Source: Piper betle
Lineage: Eukaryota > Streptophyta > Magnoliopsida > Piperales > Piperaceae
DNA length: 64,000 nt
Assembly (NCBI GenBank): GCA_033002965.1
Contig: JAURVB010013312.1
Span: forward strand, 115,356 to 179,355
Reading direction: 5' to 3'
Shown here: in pieces, positions 13,814-24,570 of the stretch
Layout: each line of letters opens with the position of its first letter
How positions within the stretch are numbered: the first letter of the stretch is position 1
Translations under genes and position numbers: made by a program
The notes under the pieces: model-generated
Databases searched by the model: none
What the model saw: the letters and a program-made list of their open reading frames with translations, nothing else
Told to the model about the DNA's origin: nothing

Positions 13814-14528
13814 GGCGACTTGGGAGCAAGGATTGGAGGAGGAAGAAGGTAGAGTAGGGAGAGTGCGTTCGGGGAAGGGAAAGGGGAGACGGCTGACAAA
13901 CTACACAGCTAAGAGCGTTGGGCTTGAGTAGGCGGTTGTCTTGGGAAATTCAAGCTTAATATTTGCGAGGAATGCACTTTTGGAGTGCGACGAGGATAAA
14001 GAAAGTGTGATTTTAAAATATAGTTAAAATGTAAGCAAGTGTTCTTCAATCAATTTATTGCTATAAAATATGTACAATATAATTATTATTATTTGCTTTT
14101 TGATATTATTTTTTATTTTTTTATAATTAAGAGGTTGTTTAATACCCGATTTGGTGATAATAAATGCTCCACTTTTGTAACGACTATGCTTAAAGTATAA
14201 GTTATTGGGTTTATATTATTTTTTTAAAAGTAGTTAATGTTTGTACCAATATAAACTTATCCATTTATACTGATAAGTTCTGAAAAGTTTTGATGAAAAG
14301 ATCTTTATTATTCCAAATCCGTTGAAGGATATTTAAAAAAATTAGAGGAAAAGATTTGTGTTGTTTTGAAACTACCTAGAGAAATTTGTAAAAAAATTGA
14401 ACCGGTTACGATTCAATGCCGGTAAGGAAGGAACATAATGGCTTTTAACGTCTATAAAATTAAGTCTGATTGTTTAGGAAGGGGGGAAAATTTTTCGAAA
14501 AAAGGAAGGTTGACCAGAGCCTTCTTAA
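13814..14528. other. Promoter side of BSD gene and spacer up to the copia element
   Basis: The first 110 bases or so are GC-richer and likely 5' UTR of the BSD gene. The remainder is AT-rich and featureless up to the left LTR at 14529. Confidence 0.5.
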
Positions 14529-14677
14529 TGTAAAAGATATAATGTAGAAGTTTAAATTAAGCAATTCAATGTAGAAGTTTAAATTAGGTATGTAAATGAA
14601 CCGATCAAGTCATTGAAATTGGATGTATAAATCTGATTGTAATATTTTTATTGATCAAGGAAAGTTTCAATTATTCA
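14529..14677 (+). repeat. copia left LTR
   Basis: 149 bases, TGTAAAAG to ATTCA. It contains an internal near-tandem pair of the motif AATGTAGAAGTTTAAATTA. Compared with the right LTR it lacks about 20 bases after AAATGAACC. Confidence 0.85.
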
Positions 14678-14679
14678 TA

Positions 14680-14693
14680 TGGTATCAGAGCAG
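14680..14693 (+). other. Primer-binding site (initiator tRNA-Met type)
   Basis: TGGTATCAGAGCAG directly after the left LTR, the standard plant copia primer-binding site complementary to the 3' end of initiator tRNA-Met. Confidence 0.85.
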
Positions 14694-15053
14694 AAAGATT
14701 TTTTCTTCTTCTTGATTTGATGCAAGTTTCTTGAACTTGCTCTTGACCGTAACACTTTGATTCAAGACGTATATTCTCCAAACACTCCGCTTTACAGCAA
14801 TTGCTTCGATTTCTTCTTCACGGCAAACTCTTCTTCTGTAAAGGATCTTTCTCTTTCGAATACTCTGCTTCACGACATGTACTCTGCTTCATGGTTCTGA
14901 AATATTCTGCTCAACAACAGGATACTTTGTTTCTTACGTTGACATCCTTTCTTTTGCTAAAATTTCATTCATTTCAATTAGCGATTGATCAAAACAGCAA
15001 TGGCTTCGAATTCTTTTGGTGAATCTCATTGATTTGCTGCTGTTGAACCTACT

Positions 15054-15941
15054 ATGGACTCATCTTTTGTTGATCCTGTTATGACATGTCATTGGTTTCC
15101 TACCTATAGTTCTCATTCAACTGCATCTAGTTCCACGACTCCAAAATATTTGATGAAATATCCTTATCTCATTAATATTCATGCACTTTCTTATGTTACT
15201 CTACAACTTCATGCAAAGAATTTTCTTGTGTGGGAATCTCAGATTTCTAATCTCATTGAGTCTCAAGGATGTATTGGATTTTTGGATGGAACAATTCCTA
15301 CTCCAATCCAAACTATATATACTTCATCAGTTGCAGGATTCTATTCATCCTACTTCTCAACTAGTGCCAAATCCAGATTATTTTTCTTGGAAGAGAACTG
15401 ATAAGTTGATCAAAGAATGGATAATAGGTACATTGAGCGAAGAAATTTTAGCTCGCGTTATTGGAATTGATTTCGCTGCTGATATTTGGAGTACATTAAA
15501 ATCTAAGTTTGTAAAGGCAATAATGGTTAGGGAACTTGCTCTGAATCATCAAATGCAGGTTCTTAAGCATGAGCATTGTGATTCTCAAGATGACTATTTG
15601 AGTAAGTACAAAATAATCTGTGATGAACTTGCTGCTATTGAAAGCCATTAACTGATGATCGAAAATCATTTTGGATGCTCAATGGACTGGGAGCAAACCA
15701 ACAGATGTTTACAACCATGATTCTCAGGCCTCCTTTACTTGATTACTCTGAAATTTTGTCTATGTTACACAACTATAAGTCACATATTATCCTTCAAGTT
15801 GGAATAGAAGTTGTTACTTCGGTGACATTTGATGCACATAAAACTCAAAATCCAAATTCTCATCACAAGTTTTTTCCTCTGATAAACTTGGATTCACTCC
15901 AGCACTTACTACAACACATACAACATCTTCCCCCAATGTAG
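15054..15941 (+). pseudogene. copia gag remnant (UBN2 type)
   Basis: Two overlapping frames together give a copia gag protein. The first (15054-15401) contains KNFLVWESQISNLIESQG and GFLDGTIPTP. The second (15181-15651) continues with DKLIKEWIIGTLSEEILA and DYLSKYKIICDELAAI, typical of the UBN2 gag domain. A further piece follows at 15675-15941. The switch of frame lies near 15325-15345. No CCHC zinc knuckle is visible downstream, so the nucleocapsid part appears lost. Confidence 0.8.
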
Positions 15942-16339
15942 CCTTCACTCCTAAACAACCAGTCTACAATGAGGAAGAATTGAAAGAGGCACTTAGAGTT
16001 TTCAAACCAGTCTGCAATGCGTCATCTCATATGACATACTCACTTGATTTCTTTGATACCTATACTACTTATTCAGGTTCTAAAAGTATATTAATTGGAA
16101 ATGGGAAGAAACTTTCCATTCAGCACATTGGTAATATAACTCTCAACACCTCATCTGGATCCATTACATTCAAGTATGTTTTACAAGTCCCTGAATTGAA
16201 GCAAAACCTGTTATTAACTAGTTAGTTCCCAACTGATTTTAATTGTGATTTTTAATTTACTCCTACTAGCTTTCTTGTCATTAATAGAGAGAGTGGAAAA
16301 GTAATTCTTCATAGATCCAAAGTTGACACTCTCTACAAG

Positions 16340-17728
16340 ATCACTCAATTGCAGCATTTTGGTTACTTCTCCAAAAAACTAGAGCAACAATCATCTTCTC
16401 TTTGGCATACTCGACTGGGACATTGCTCTGCTGATGTACTTTGCTTCTAAAAAATTCAAATTTGATAGAAACTGAACTTGCAGCTGATACTTTATCCATT
16501 TGTTCAAGTTGTCAGTTAGCAAAATCGAGTCATTTACCATTTTTAAACACTAAGAACTGCTCTTCTAATTGCTTTGATAAAGTACATTGTGATCTTTGGG
16601 GACCAGCACCTACTGTTTTTGTTGACAACTTTCGATATTATGCCATTTTTGTAGATGATTATATTAGATTCACTTGGTTCTATCCATTACGCAATAAATC
16701 AGATTTCTACAATGTCTTTCTTGCCTTTGATGCATATGTTCAAAGATAATTTTATTGAAAATTAAATGTTTACAATCTGATGGAGGTGGTAAATTCATGT
16801 CCACAATGATGCAAAATTATTGTTCATCCAATGGTATAACTCATCAGGCCTCTTGCCATACACACCTCAACAAAATGGTAGAGCTGAAAGATAGCATAGA
16901 ACAATTGTAGAAGTTGGACTCTCATTGCTGTTTCACAGTGATGTTCCATCTCAATTCTGGATACACAGCTTCTCTACAGCAGTTTACATCATGAATCGAA
17001 GGCCTTCATCAGTTTTACAACACAACATTTCTCCTTACTTTGCTTTGTTTAAAAAGCATCCTGACTACTCATCTTTCAAAGTCTTTGGTTGTTGTCGTTA
17101 TTCCTATTTAAGGCCCCAAAATGGACACAAGTTTTTGCCAAGGTCGTTACCATGTCTTTTTCTTGGCTATAGGTCTCACTACAAGGGATATCTCTGCTAT
17201 CATATTCCTTCCAAGAGGTTTTTTACATCTAGGGATGTTATTTTTTATGAACATGCATTTCCTTACAAATCGTTCTCTCAACATAAAGATTCTTGTTGTT
17301 CTCAAACTAACTTGAAACATTTAACCTACATGGATTTGGTTCCTTTCACAATTAATAAATCAGACACTAGTGTTGTTAACTCTCTTAGTACTGATGTAAC
17401 ATCATCCTCTTCAAAGGGTTCTATACATCAATCCAATACTGACTCTTTTGAATCAACAATTCCTATTATTGTGTCTTCTTCATCCATTCCTTCTACTACT
17501 ATTGAAAGTAATGATACTGTGATACCTACTATTAAACCTCATCATTCCATGATTACCGGGTCGAAGCTTGGTGTGGTTAAACCTAATCCGAAGTATGCAC
17601 TTATAGTGACGACCAAGCTTGAAGATATTGTCACAGAACCACTTAGTGTCAAAGTTGCTCTTGAGCATCCAGGTTGGCTTCAAGCTATGCAAGAGGAGCT
17701 TCAAGCTTTAGAAGTCAATCAAACCTGA
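16340..17728 (+). pseudogene. copia gag-pre-integrase and integrase remnant
   Basis: SSSLWHTRLGH is the gag-pre-integrase HTRLGH motif. Integrase follows with CSSCQLAKS of the zinc-binding region, DLWGP (first catalytic Asp) and FVDDYIRFTWFYPL (second). A later frame has VYIMNRRPSSVL and FKVFGCCRYSYLRP, the usual copia integrase C-terminal block. Stops and frame changes interrupt it, for instance after AYVQR at about 16749. The stretch with the third catalytic residue is out of frame. Confidence 0.85.
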
Positions 17729-17731
17729 GAC

Positions 17732-18970
17732 TTGGAGCATTCTTCAATTTGATGTAAAAAATGCTTTCTTGTATGGAGATCTACATGAAACTGTCTATGT
17801 TTCTCAGCCACCAGGGTTCAAGAATTTTGCCTTTCCAACACATGTATGTAAGCTTAAGAAAGCCTTATATGGATTAAAACAAGCTCCACATGCTTGGTTT
17901 GATAAGTTTAGCACCTTCTTATTCTCAAAAGGCTTTCACTCTTGCACTACTGATTCTTCCTTGTTTGTTCTTAAAAAGGATGGTGATATGGTTGTATTAC
18001 TTCTATATGTTGATGACATGTTAATCACAGGAAGCTCCTCTGTTCTACTTGATGGATTTTTGCAAGACTTGAACAATGACTTTGCAATGAAAAATCTTGG
18101 TCAGGTACACTTCTTCCTTGGTGTACATGTTCAAGCTATTTCTCATGGTTTATTCTTGTCTCAACAAAGATATGCTCAACCATACCAAAAAAGGCTGGAT
18201 TACTTGATGCAAAACCTTTAGCTACTCCAATTGCATATAAACTGAAACTGCTTGATAATTCACTTTCATTTCATTATCCTACTTTTTATAGGCAGCTTGT
18301 TGGATCCCTTCAATTTCTCATATTTACATGACCTGATATATCATTTGCTATAAATTATGCGTGTCAACATATATAACAACCAACTGATTTTCATTTTTCA
18401 CAAGTTAAGAGAATTCTCAGATATGTCAAAGGAACACTCGATCTTGGCTATTTCTTATCTTCTCAAACCAATTTATCTCTCACAGCTTATTCGGATTCTG
18501 ACTAGGTAGGTTGCTCTCAAACACGAAGGTCCACAACAAGCTTTTGCACCTTTCTTGGATCTAATTGCATTTCTTGGTCTACAAAGAAGTAACCAACTGT
18601 CTCTCGAAGTAGTAACGAGGTTGAGTATCATGCCATGGCCGTCACTGCTGCTAAAATCACTTGGCTTTCATTTCTCTTAAAAGATCTTCACATTCATCAA
18701 GCTTCTTCACCAATTTTATATTGTGATAATCTAAGTGCTTTGCAATTAACTGTCAATCCAGTATTTCATACTCGCTCCAAACATATAGAAATTGATTATC
18801 ACTACGTTTGGGAGCAGGTTGCTTTGCATAAATTACAAACTAAGTACGTTCCCTCCTCAGATCAGTTAGCTGATATCTTTACAAAAGCATTGCTGCTATG
18901 CCCTTTCTCAAACAATGTGTTCAAGCTCGACATTGTCTCTCTGTCTCGCTTGAGGGGGATCTTAATGTAA
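17732..18970 (+). pseudogene. copia reverse transcriptase-RNase H remnant with internal deletion
   Basis: The frame goes almost directly from the spacer segment ending EVNQT to LQFDVKNAFLYGDL, so the first part of the reverse transcriptase (normally carrying the KARLVAKG-type motif) is missing. YGLKQAPHAWFDKF and the catalytic LYVDDMLITG remain. RNase H contains RRSTT, YCDNLSALQL, HTRSKHIEIDYHY and QLADIFTKAL. In-frame stops at 18329 (TGA), 18503 (TAG) and 18590 (TAA) replace residues that are Arg, Trp and Gln in relatives. Confidence 0.85.
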
Positions 18971-19133
18971 AGGATATAATGTAGAAGTTTAAATTAGGCA
19001 ATTGAATGTAGAAGTTTAAATTAGGCATATAAATGAACCAACAAATGAATGTCGTGCTCATCAAGTCATTGAAATTGGATGTATAAATCTGATTGTAATA
19101 TTCTTTTTGATCAAGGAAAGTTTCAATTATTCA
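18966..19133 (+). repeat. copia right LTR
   Basis: 168 bases, TGTAAAGG to ATTCA, preceded by the purine tract. It is about 20 bases longer than the left LTR and differs at several single bases. Confidence 0.85.
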
Positions 19134-20107
19134 TAAGCCTCATCGCCACATCCCCCCATTGCCGGAGTCCAGAGCTTTGCCGCCATCAAGTGCAGAAACT
19201 AAAAGGCATTCTGCCCCTCTCATTCCTTTGTTGTCTTACAGCCCCATTTTGCTATCATAAGGGAGAAAGCAAAACAAGGGAAAATAGTAGCGAAAGGCCG
19301 ACTTTGTGGATTTTTTTCAACCAATGCCAGTCATCCCCTGCCCCGCCTTGGCGTCCAACGTGAAGCTTGTGACATAATATTTGGATTTGGGTGGAGTCCT
19401 ACCAGAGTTAGATGCTGCAATTGTCGAAATTTTGGAAGTAAAGTGTTAACCGGAGAAGGGAGAAAACAGAGGTTCATCTTGCTGAGGAGTGGAGCTTGGA
19501 ACTTTCTTGCTTGGAGAAGGATTCCCATCCATGACGTGCCCTCATCATCTATTTTTGAAATTATTAATAGCCATGGTCGCTAGAGGATCATTGACGGCGC
19601 CGGAGAAGAAGCCCACACGCGGAGGTGTTGCTACTAAAAAAGTAGAGGTGTTCAATACATGAAGAAGAAGAAGCGTAACAGGAGAATTCATCTTTTTGCT
19701 ACTAGCTTGAGGTTTTCCGTCCCACGGGAGTTGCTTCACCGATGTCACCATATCTACCGTATTAGTCACGCTTATAATCACCAATGGTCGCTGTTGTGCA
19801 CTGTCTTTGCAAGAACAGGGGTGCAATGCTTCAACTCTCTCGCCACTTTCCTTTCGCCTATTGGATTCCCCTCATTGATACCTTCTAAAGACAACTCTCA
19901 CTAGCCGCTGGGAAATTGTTTCCATCGCTGGAGATGGAGTCTTGAACACCGGAGATGCAACATTGTGAAGGAAGAAGGTGTTTGGATGATAAGTGGGTCC
20001 GGACCCGTTAGTTTATATCCACTTGGATATTGTTTACCTGACAACCTTTTGCACTTGACCACGTCTGCGATGTTGTCATTGAGTGCTGTTCAAACAATTC
20101 ACTTGTA
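19134..20107. other. Spacer between two LTR elements; nothing recognised
   Basis: GC content is higher than in most spacers and several short frames exist on both strands, but none has recognisable domains or splice structure. It may be degraded transposon DNA. Confidence 0.4.
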
Positions 20108-20112
20108 GACCA
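20108..20112 (+). repeat. Target-site duplication, left copy (GACCA)
   Basis: GACCA immediately before the solo LTR; its partner is at 22873-22877. Confidence 0.85.
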
Positions 20113-22872
20113 TATAACACCCCGTTTCGGCTCACCCGTGAACTGACCCGGAAATGTCATCGGCGACCGAACCGTTCGCTAATCTACTGGATTCGGTTAA
20201 GCCAACCTGGATCTGCCTTCTGCATCTCAAGATGGAGATGCAAACATGGAGTGCATGGATGGGATGCGTGGGTTCTAACGTAGTCCTACATGCATGCTAT
20301 GATGTGCAAGCAAAACAAAACTATGCAACAAGCAAGAAATTTAAATAAAAAATCATTAATTTTTTTACGAAAAAATGGACAGAATCTCCCCTAAAAGTGC
20401 AATAGGGGCCAACCTGTCCACAACAAGGGTATATAAATATTTTATCAAAATACGATAAAATATAACAATCTACCGTGGCATTCATCATTATCTAATTCGT
20501 TTTCATCTGAGCTGAGTCTGAACTCCAAGGCTCCCTACTCATTCACAATTATCTGCTCGTCTCATAAGAAGTAATTTATCAAGACAAAAACATTCTAATT
20601 ATCATTCACACAACATTAACACACCATCATTATACATTACACATGGTAGGTACATGTGTGCGCGGTTCCGTGCTGCTCCTCCACAGTCCCGACAGCTTTT
20701 ATCCCTTGCATTTCTCACTTACATATATATAGAAAAACTGTCAGTAACGAGTGTTACCGGCCCAAAAAATAACTAATATCAATCTGGCACAGGAGAGCAA
20801 ACTCTCCTGTTGAATCAAAACCATATGCTTCCTCAAGAACTCTCATTAGGGCATATATGGGAGTCGTCGCCCTTGGATCGACTGCGTCCCCCTTTCTTTC
20901 TCATTCTCATACCTTGATCATTTCTCTATTGCTTCTCGCATCAAATCTCATTCCTTTCCACCCTCTACGCCTTCCATATTACTCCTGGCCTTGAGCACGA
21001 AGGCCGAGCACTCTCAGGCAGTCGCCTTTAGTACCCTTTGAACCACAAGTCTAGACATGCACTACATTGTAGTACCCGTAAACCTCCACACTTCTTCGTG
21101 TTTGAGGAACTCAAAGGTGGAGTTGTCCGGATCCTTCAGGAACGAAGTGGGTTCTCCCCAGCTCCAAAGCCCGCTCTTCCGTGCACATGCCTTATTTGAA
21201 GGCGTGGCCGTCAGTAACCCTCATTCCATCTCTCACTGAAAACGGGAAAACTATACATATATAGGCTTGGGTTGGGATTTATACAATAGGCCAGAAGGCC
21301 ATATTCATCCTCGAGGGTTATTAATCCGGCAAACTGTTGGCTAAATGACCCGAGTTAAGTGGGATCCGATAAAATGCCACTTGACTCATCCTGCACATGA
21401 TAAATCAGATAGAGAGAACGAGTCCTAAACGGACCTGGTAGAAGCTCCAAGCATGTCCTCGTGCCTAGGCGGCGAGCTCTTGCTCCGTACCTACACATCG
21501 AACCTAAATACTAACGCCCGCTCATGATGAAGTCATACATCCTATATCACACATACATCCATCACACATCAATCAACACACATCAACCTATAACAATTCT
21601 AGCAAGTCTACTTAGGCTAGTTTGCATTAGATCATGATCATTACCTAGTTATCCTAATTAGTTTCTTAGCCTCCATTTTTAACACCACTCAATCAAACAA
21701 ATTTCATATTTTATCCATAATCAATTCTGTGTTTATATATATAATTATAACATGCAATTCACCAATCCTAGCATGCAATTCGAATAATCAATACTTTTAA
21801 ATAATTGAGTTCAAATAAATTATACCTTCCCGGATTCGTGGCTCGAATTCAGCACCCTATGGCGTCCAAAGTTCGATAGGGTTCGATCGGAGGGATTCAG
21901 CGAAAATCAGGTGATTTTCGATGAATTTCGGTGAATCCAGTTTTCCAGTGACTTCTGGCAGTTTTTCGGCGACTGTCCCAGCGGTTTTCCGGCGACTGTC
22001 CCGGCGGTTTTCCGACTGGGAAATCGGGGTAAGGGTTAGCACCGGCTCGACGAGCTCGTCCCAATGGTGGTGATAGCAAGGACGGCCGTGGCGGCGATGA
22101 CCACCGGCGGCGGCATTGAGTTCGGTCGGGGCAGTCAGCCGTTCTGATCAGGCCCACGGCCGGCTTCGACGCGGTGCTAGGTAAGGAGGAAACGTCGGGG
22201 AGGTCAAGGGGTCACAGCAGCGGCGGCATGGCTTAGATGGTGGTGAATCAACAAGGGGAGCGTCGCGGCTTGTGGGGCGATTCCTGCGTCGTGGCGGCGA
22301 AACGGTGGCTGGGGTTGGTCGTGGTAGCACGACAATGGCACGACAGGGCGGGGCAGCGTTGATCGGCGGCAGTGCGACGTCGACGGCAATCTCAAGGGTG
22401 GCAGTTTGACGAAAAACACCCCTAGTGGCAAACTCGTAAATAAGTATTGACTCGATTCCTACTCGAGTCAAAATAATAACTAGTTCGTAATAAATTCTAA
22501 AAAATCTAAAAATATGGGAAAATCCCATAAAATAAAACAAACACAACAACATCCAAATGACATGCTCTATAACTAATAACCCACCCGAATATGATCTAAC
22601 GCATCCTAATGCGTTATTCGGCCTAAAACTATTTCTACGATCAAACATATAAAAAGAAAGATACTGCATACTTTTATATATTCTGATAACTCATTTCTCA
22701 CCATCTTCTCGACGTTATCATCATATATTCAGGTACACCTGACTCTTATCGTTCATAACTTACAACTGGCCTTGACTCAGCACGCGGTTTATGAAACTGA
22801 CTCTACTTGAACCAACGATTGAACTGACTGGTTCGGTAACGTTAAACTCTGACTCGAGTCATGGGTTTTACA
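20113..22872 (+). mobile_element. Solo LTR, 2.76 kb, probably Ty3/gypsy
   Basis: The left edge reads TATAACACCCCG (usual family start TGTAACACCC, with the second base changed) and the right edge GGGTTTTACA, an imperfect terminal inverted pair. A perfect five-base target-site duplication GACCA lies at 20108-20112 and 22873-22877. No protein-coding interior, primer-binding site or second copy in direct orientation lies between these points, so this is a single long LTR left after LTR-LTR recombination. Frames seen inside on the minus strand (about 21857-22669) have no domain content. Assignment to Ty3/gypsy rests on the TGTAACACCC-type end and the length; it is inference. Confidence 0.8.
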
Positions 22873-22877
22873 GACCA
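22873..22877 (+). repeat. Target-site duplication, right copy (GACCA)
   Basis: GACCA immediately after the terminal TTTTACA of the solo LTR. Confidence 0.85.
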
Positions 22878-23737
22878 AGCCAATTAAATTTGCATCAACC
22901 TAAATTTTAGCTTGGGATTTATTTTAAGATATTTTCTTACTCTGATTTGTGTAAGATTCTGAATATGACAATTTTTTCCTAGTTGGGTTACAGTACCAAA
23001 ATGAAATTTTTTGCAAGGGACAAGCTATGTATGGGTCAAAAAGTTAAAGTGGTAAAATTTCACCAAGTTTTGTAATTTGTGAGGGAATTGAAAATTCGTC
23101 GATTGTAAATACCAATCTCACCGTGGATTGACTTAGGGATTCAAATTGAACCCTAAAGAACCACGTAAAATTTTCGGCGTGTTATTTTGTGCCTGTGCCA
23201 TTTTATTTTTATCGTACTATTTCTTTGCACGGCAAGGGTGCCTTGGTCCCACAGAACCATCAAATCTGGATCGAAAGACGCAATCCGTGGGGTCGAACAA
23301 TCCCACGTCCGAACATATTTTTGTTAATGAAAAATAAAAATATATAATGCATTCATATTAATAAATCAAATCTTACATAATAGGTATTATATGTGAAATT
23401 AGGTTAGGGGTTATTATAATCTACGCATATAAAAAAATTATTTTCAGAATTCTTACATTTGGCCTACTGCTAGCAGCCTGGCCAACATTGTATTTGGACC
23501 CTTGACTAGTAACTTAACCCATGTCCTTAATCCACCCAACTATTTAATAGGGTCTCGATTTGGGTATGACTTTTATTTAATAAAATCAATCTGATAGAAT
23601 ATATAAAATTTTCCATTCTATTTTTACCATAGAATATATAAAATATTCCATTCTATTTTTACCATCTCCTCTTTTTCACAAGTGGTGGCAGAATCGGGCC
23701 GCATGATTACAGATGTGGCCACACGGTCTTATCAGGT
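22878..23737. other. Spacer between LTR copies
   Basis: AT-rich; no gene supported. It holds a short tandem duplication at 23596-23665. Confidence 0.5.
23596..23665 (+). repeat. 35-base tandem duplication
   Basis: Two adjacent units starting AGAATATATAAAA and ending TTTTTACCAT, differing only at a couple of positions near the middle. Confidence 0.85.
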
Positions 23738-24410
23738 TGTAACACCCCAAATCCGGTTCACTCGTGAACCGAACTGGTATGCTACAGGCCCCGGTTAGGT
23801 CGGCTAACCCGAACCTAACTCATACGGATCCGATCTTGGCGCCTTGAGATGAAGATATAACTCTCAATGCATGGATGAATGCACAAACCCTAATACGGTA
23901 CTACATGAATGACATGCAAATCAAAGTACACACCAAGTAAAAATTAATAAAAACTTTGAAATATAATGGACAGAGTTTCCCCTAAAAATGCAATTAGGGG
24001 CCACCCTATCAAATATACATATGCAAATATATATATAACCATATATCAAACAATTTCATTCATACAAAATACAAAATCTAACATGTTGTAACTCATTTTG
24101 AAACTTGTCTCAACCCACTACGCTTTCATTTCACAATCTATTCGTTTTCACATCATCTCATCATCTCTTAGCACTTAATTACGTCCTATCATCATATCGT
24201 AAGCATTTAATCACATCATATCATGTATCAGCATTTCACGTCATTCTCGAGATAATATCATAACAAAAATATTAATTACTCTATCGACTGACATGTGTGC
24301 AAACAACATCATTGTTTCTCTATCCAAACTAGCTCCTCCAACTAATGATTATTACCGACATTTAATATAAAAATACGTCAGAAACCGAAAAATAAAAAAT
24401 TCTCACCTTA
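23738..24410 (+). mobile_element. 5' fragment of a related LTR
   Basis: Starts TGTAACACCCC and shares with the solo LTR the order of blocks: TCACTCGTGAACCGA (TCACCCGTGAACTGA in the solo LTR), an ATGCATGGATG-like stretch, ATGGACAGA and the palindromic CCCCTAA...TTAGGGG. Similarity fades after about 24060 and the right end (set at about 24410) is approximate. No matching right edge was found, so it is probably truncated where the PPR locus begins. Confidence 0.7.
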
Positions 24411-24570
24411 TAGAAGGATCAAGGAAGCATTTATTTTGACAGTTTGAACCGTGTTTTCGCAATGAAGGAATTATTAATGGAGGAGTTGTATCAGAAAGAA
24501 GCCGATCGTTTGCTTCTTGGGTATCTTGAGCTGCTCATCTTGCTTGAAAAGCGAAATTGGGTACATTAAG

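Larger units (their letters stand above)
14529..19133 (+). mobile_element. Ty1/copia LTR retrotransposon, decayed but with both LTRs
   Basis: Structure: left LTR 14529-14677, tRNA-Met primer-binding site TGGTATCAGAGCAG (14680-14693), gag, integrase, reverse transcriptase and RNase H in copia order, purine tract GAGGGGGAT (18952-18960), right LTR 18966-19133. Coding is broken by many frame changes and stops, and the N-terminal part of the reverse transcriptase is deleted. No clear target-site duplication was found next to the LTR ends (CTTAA on the left, TAAGC on the right). The element lies between the BSD gene and the solo LTR. Confidence 0.9.

Noticed and set aside
14521..14533. CTTAA as a target-site duplication of the copia element
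   Set aside because: The same CTTAA also precedes the right LTR as part of the internal polypurine context, and the right flank reads TAAGC, so it is not a duplication.
21857..22669. Minus-strand frames with Arg/Pro-rich translations
   Set aside because: They lie wholly within the solo LTR and have no domain content; GC-rich LTR sequence readily gives such frames.
23146..23337. 63-codon frame with a hydrophobic stretch between two LTR copies
   Set aside because: Short, in AT-rich repeat-flanked DNA, with no homology evident and no splice partner.
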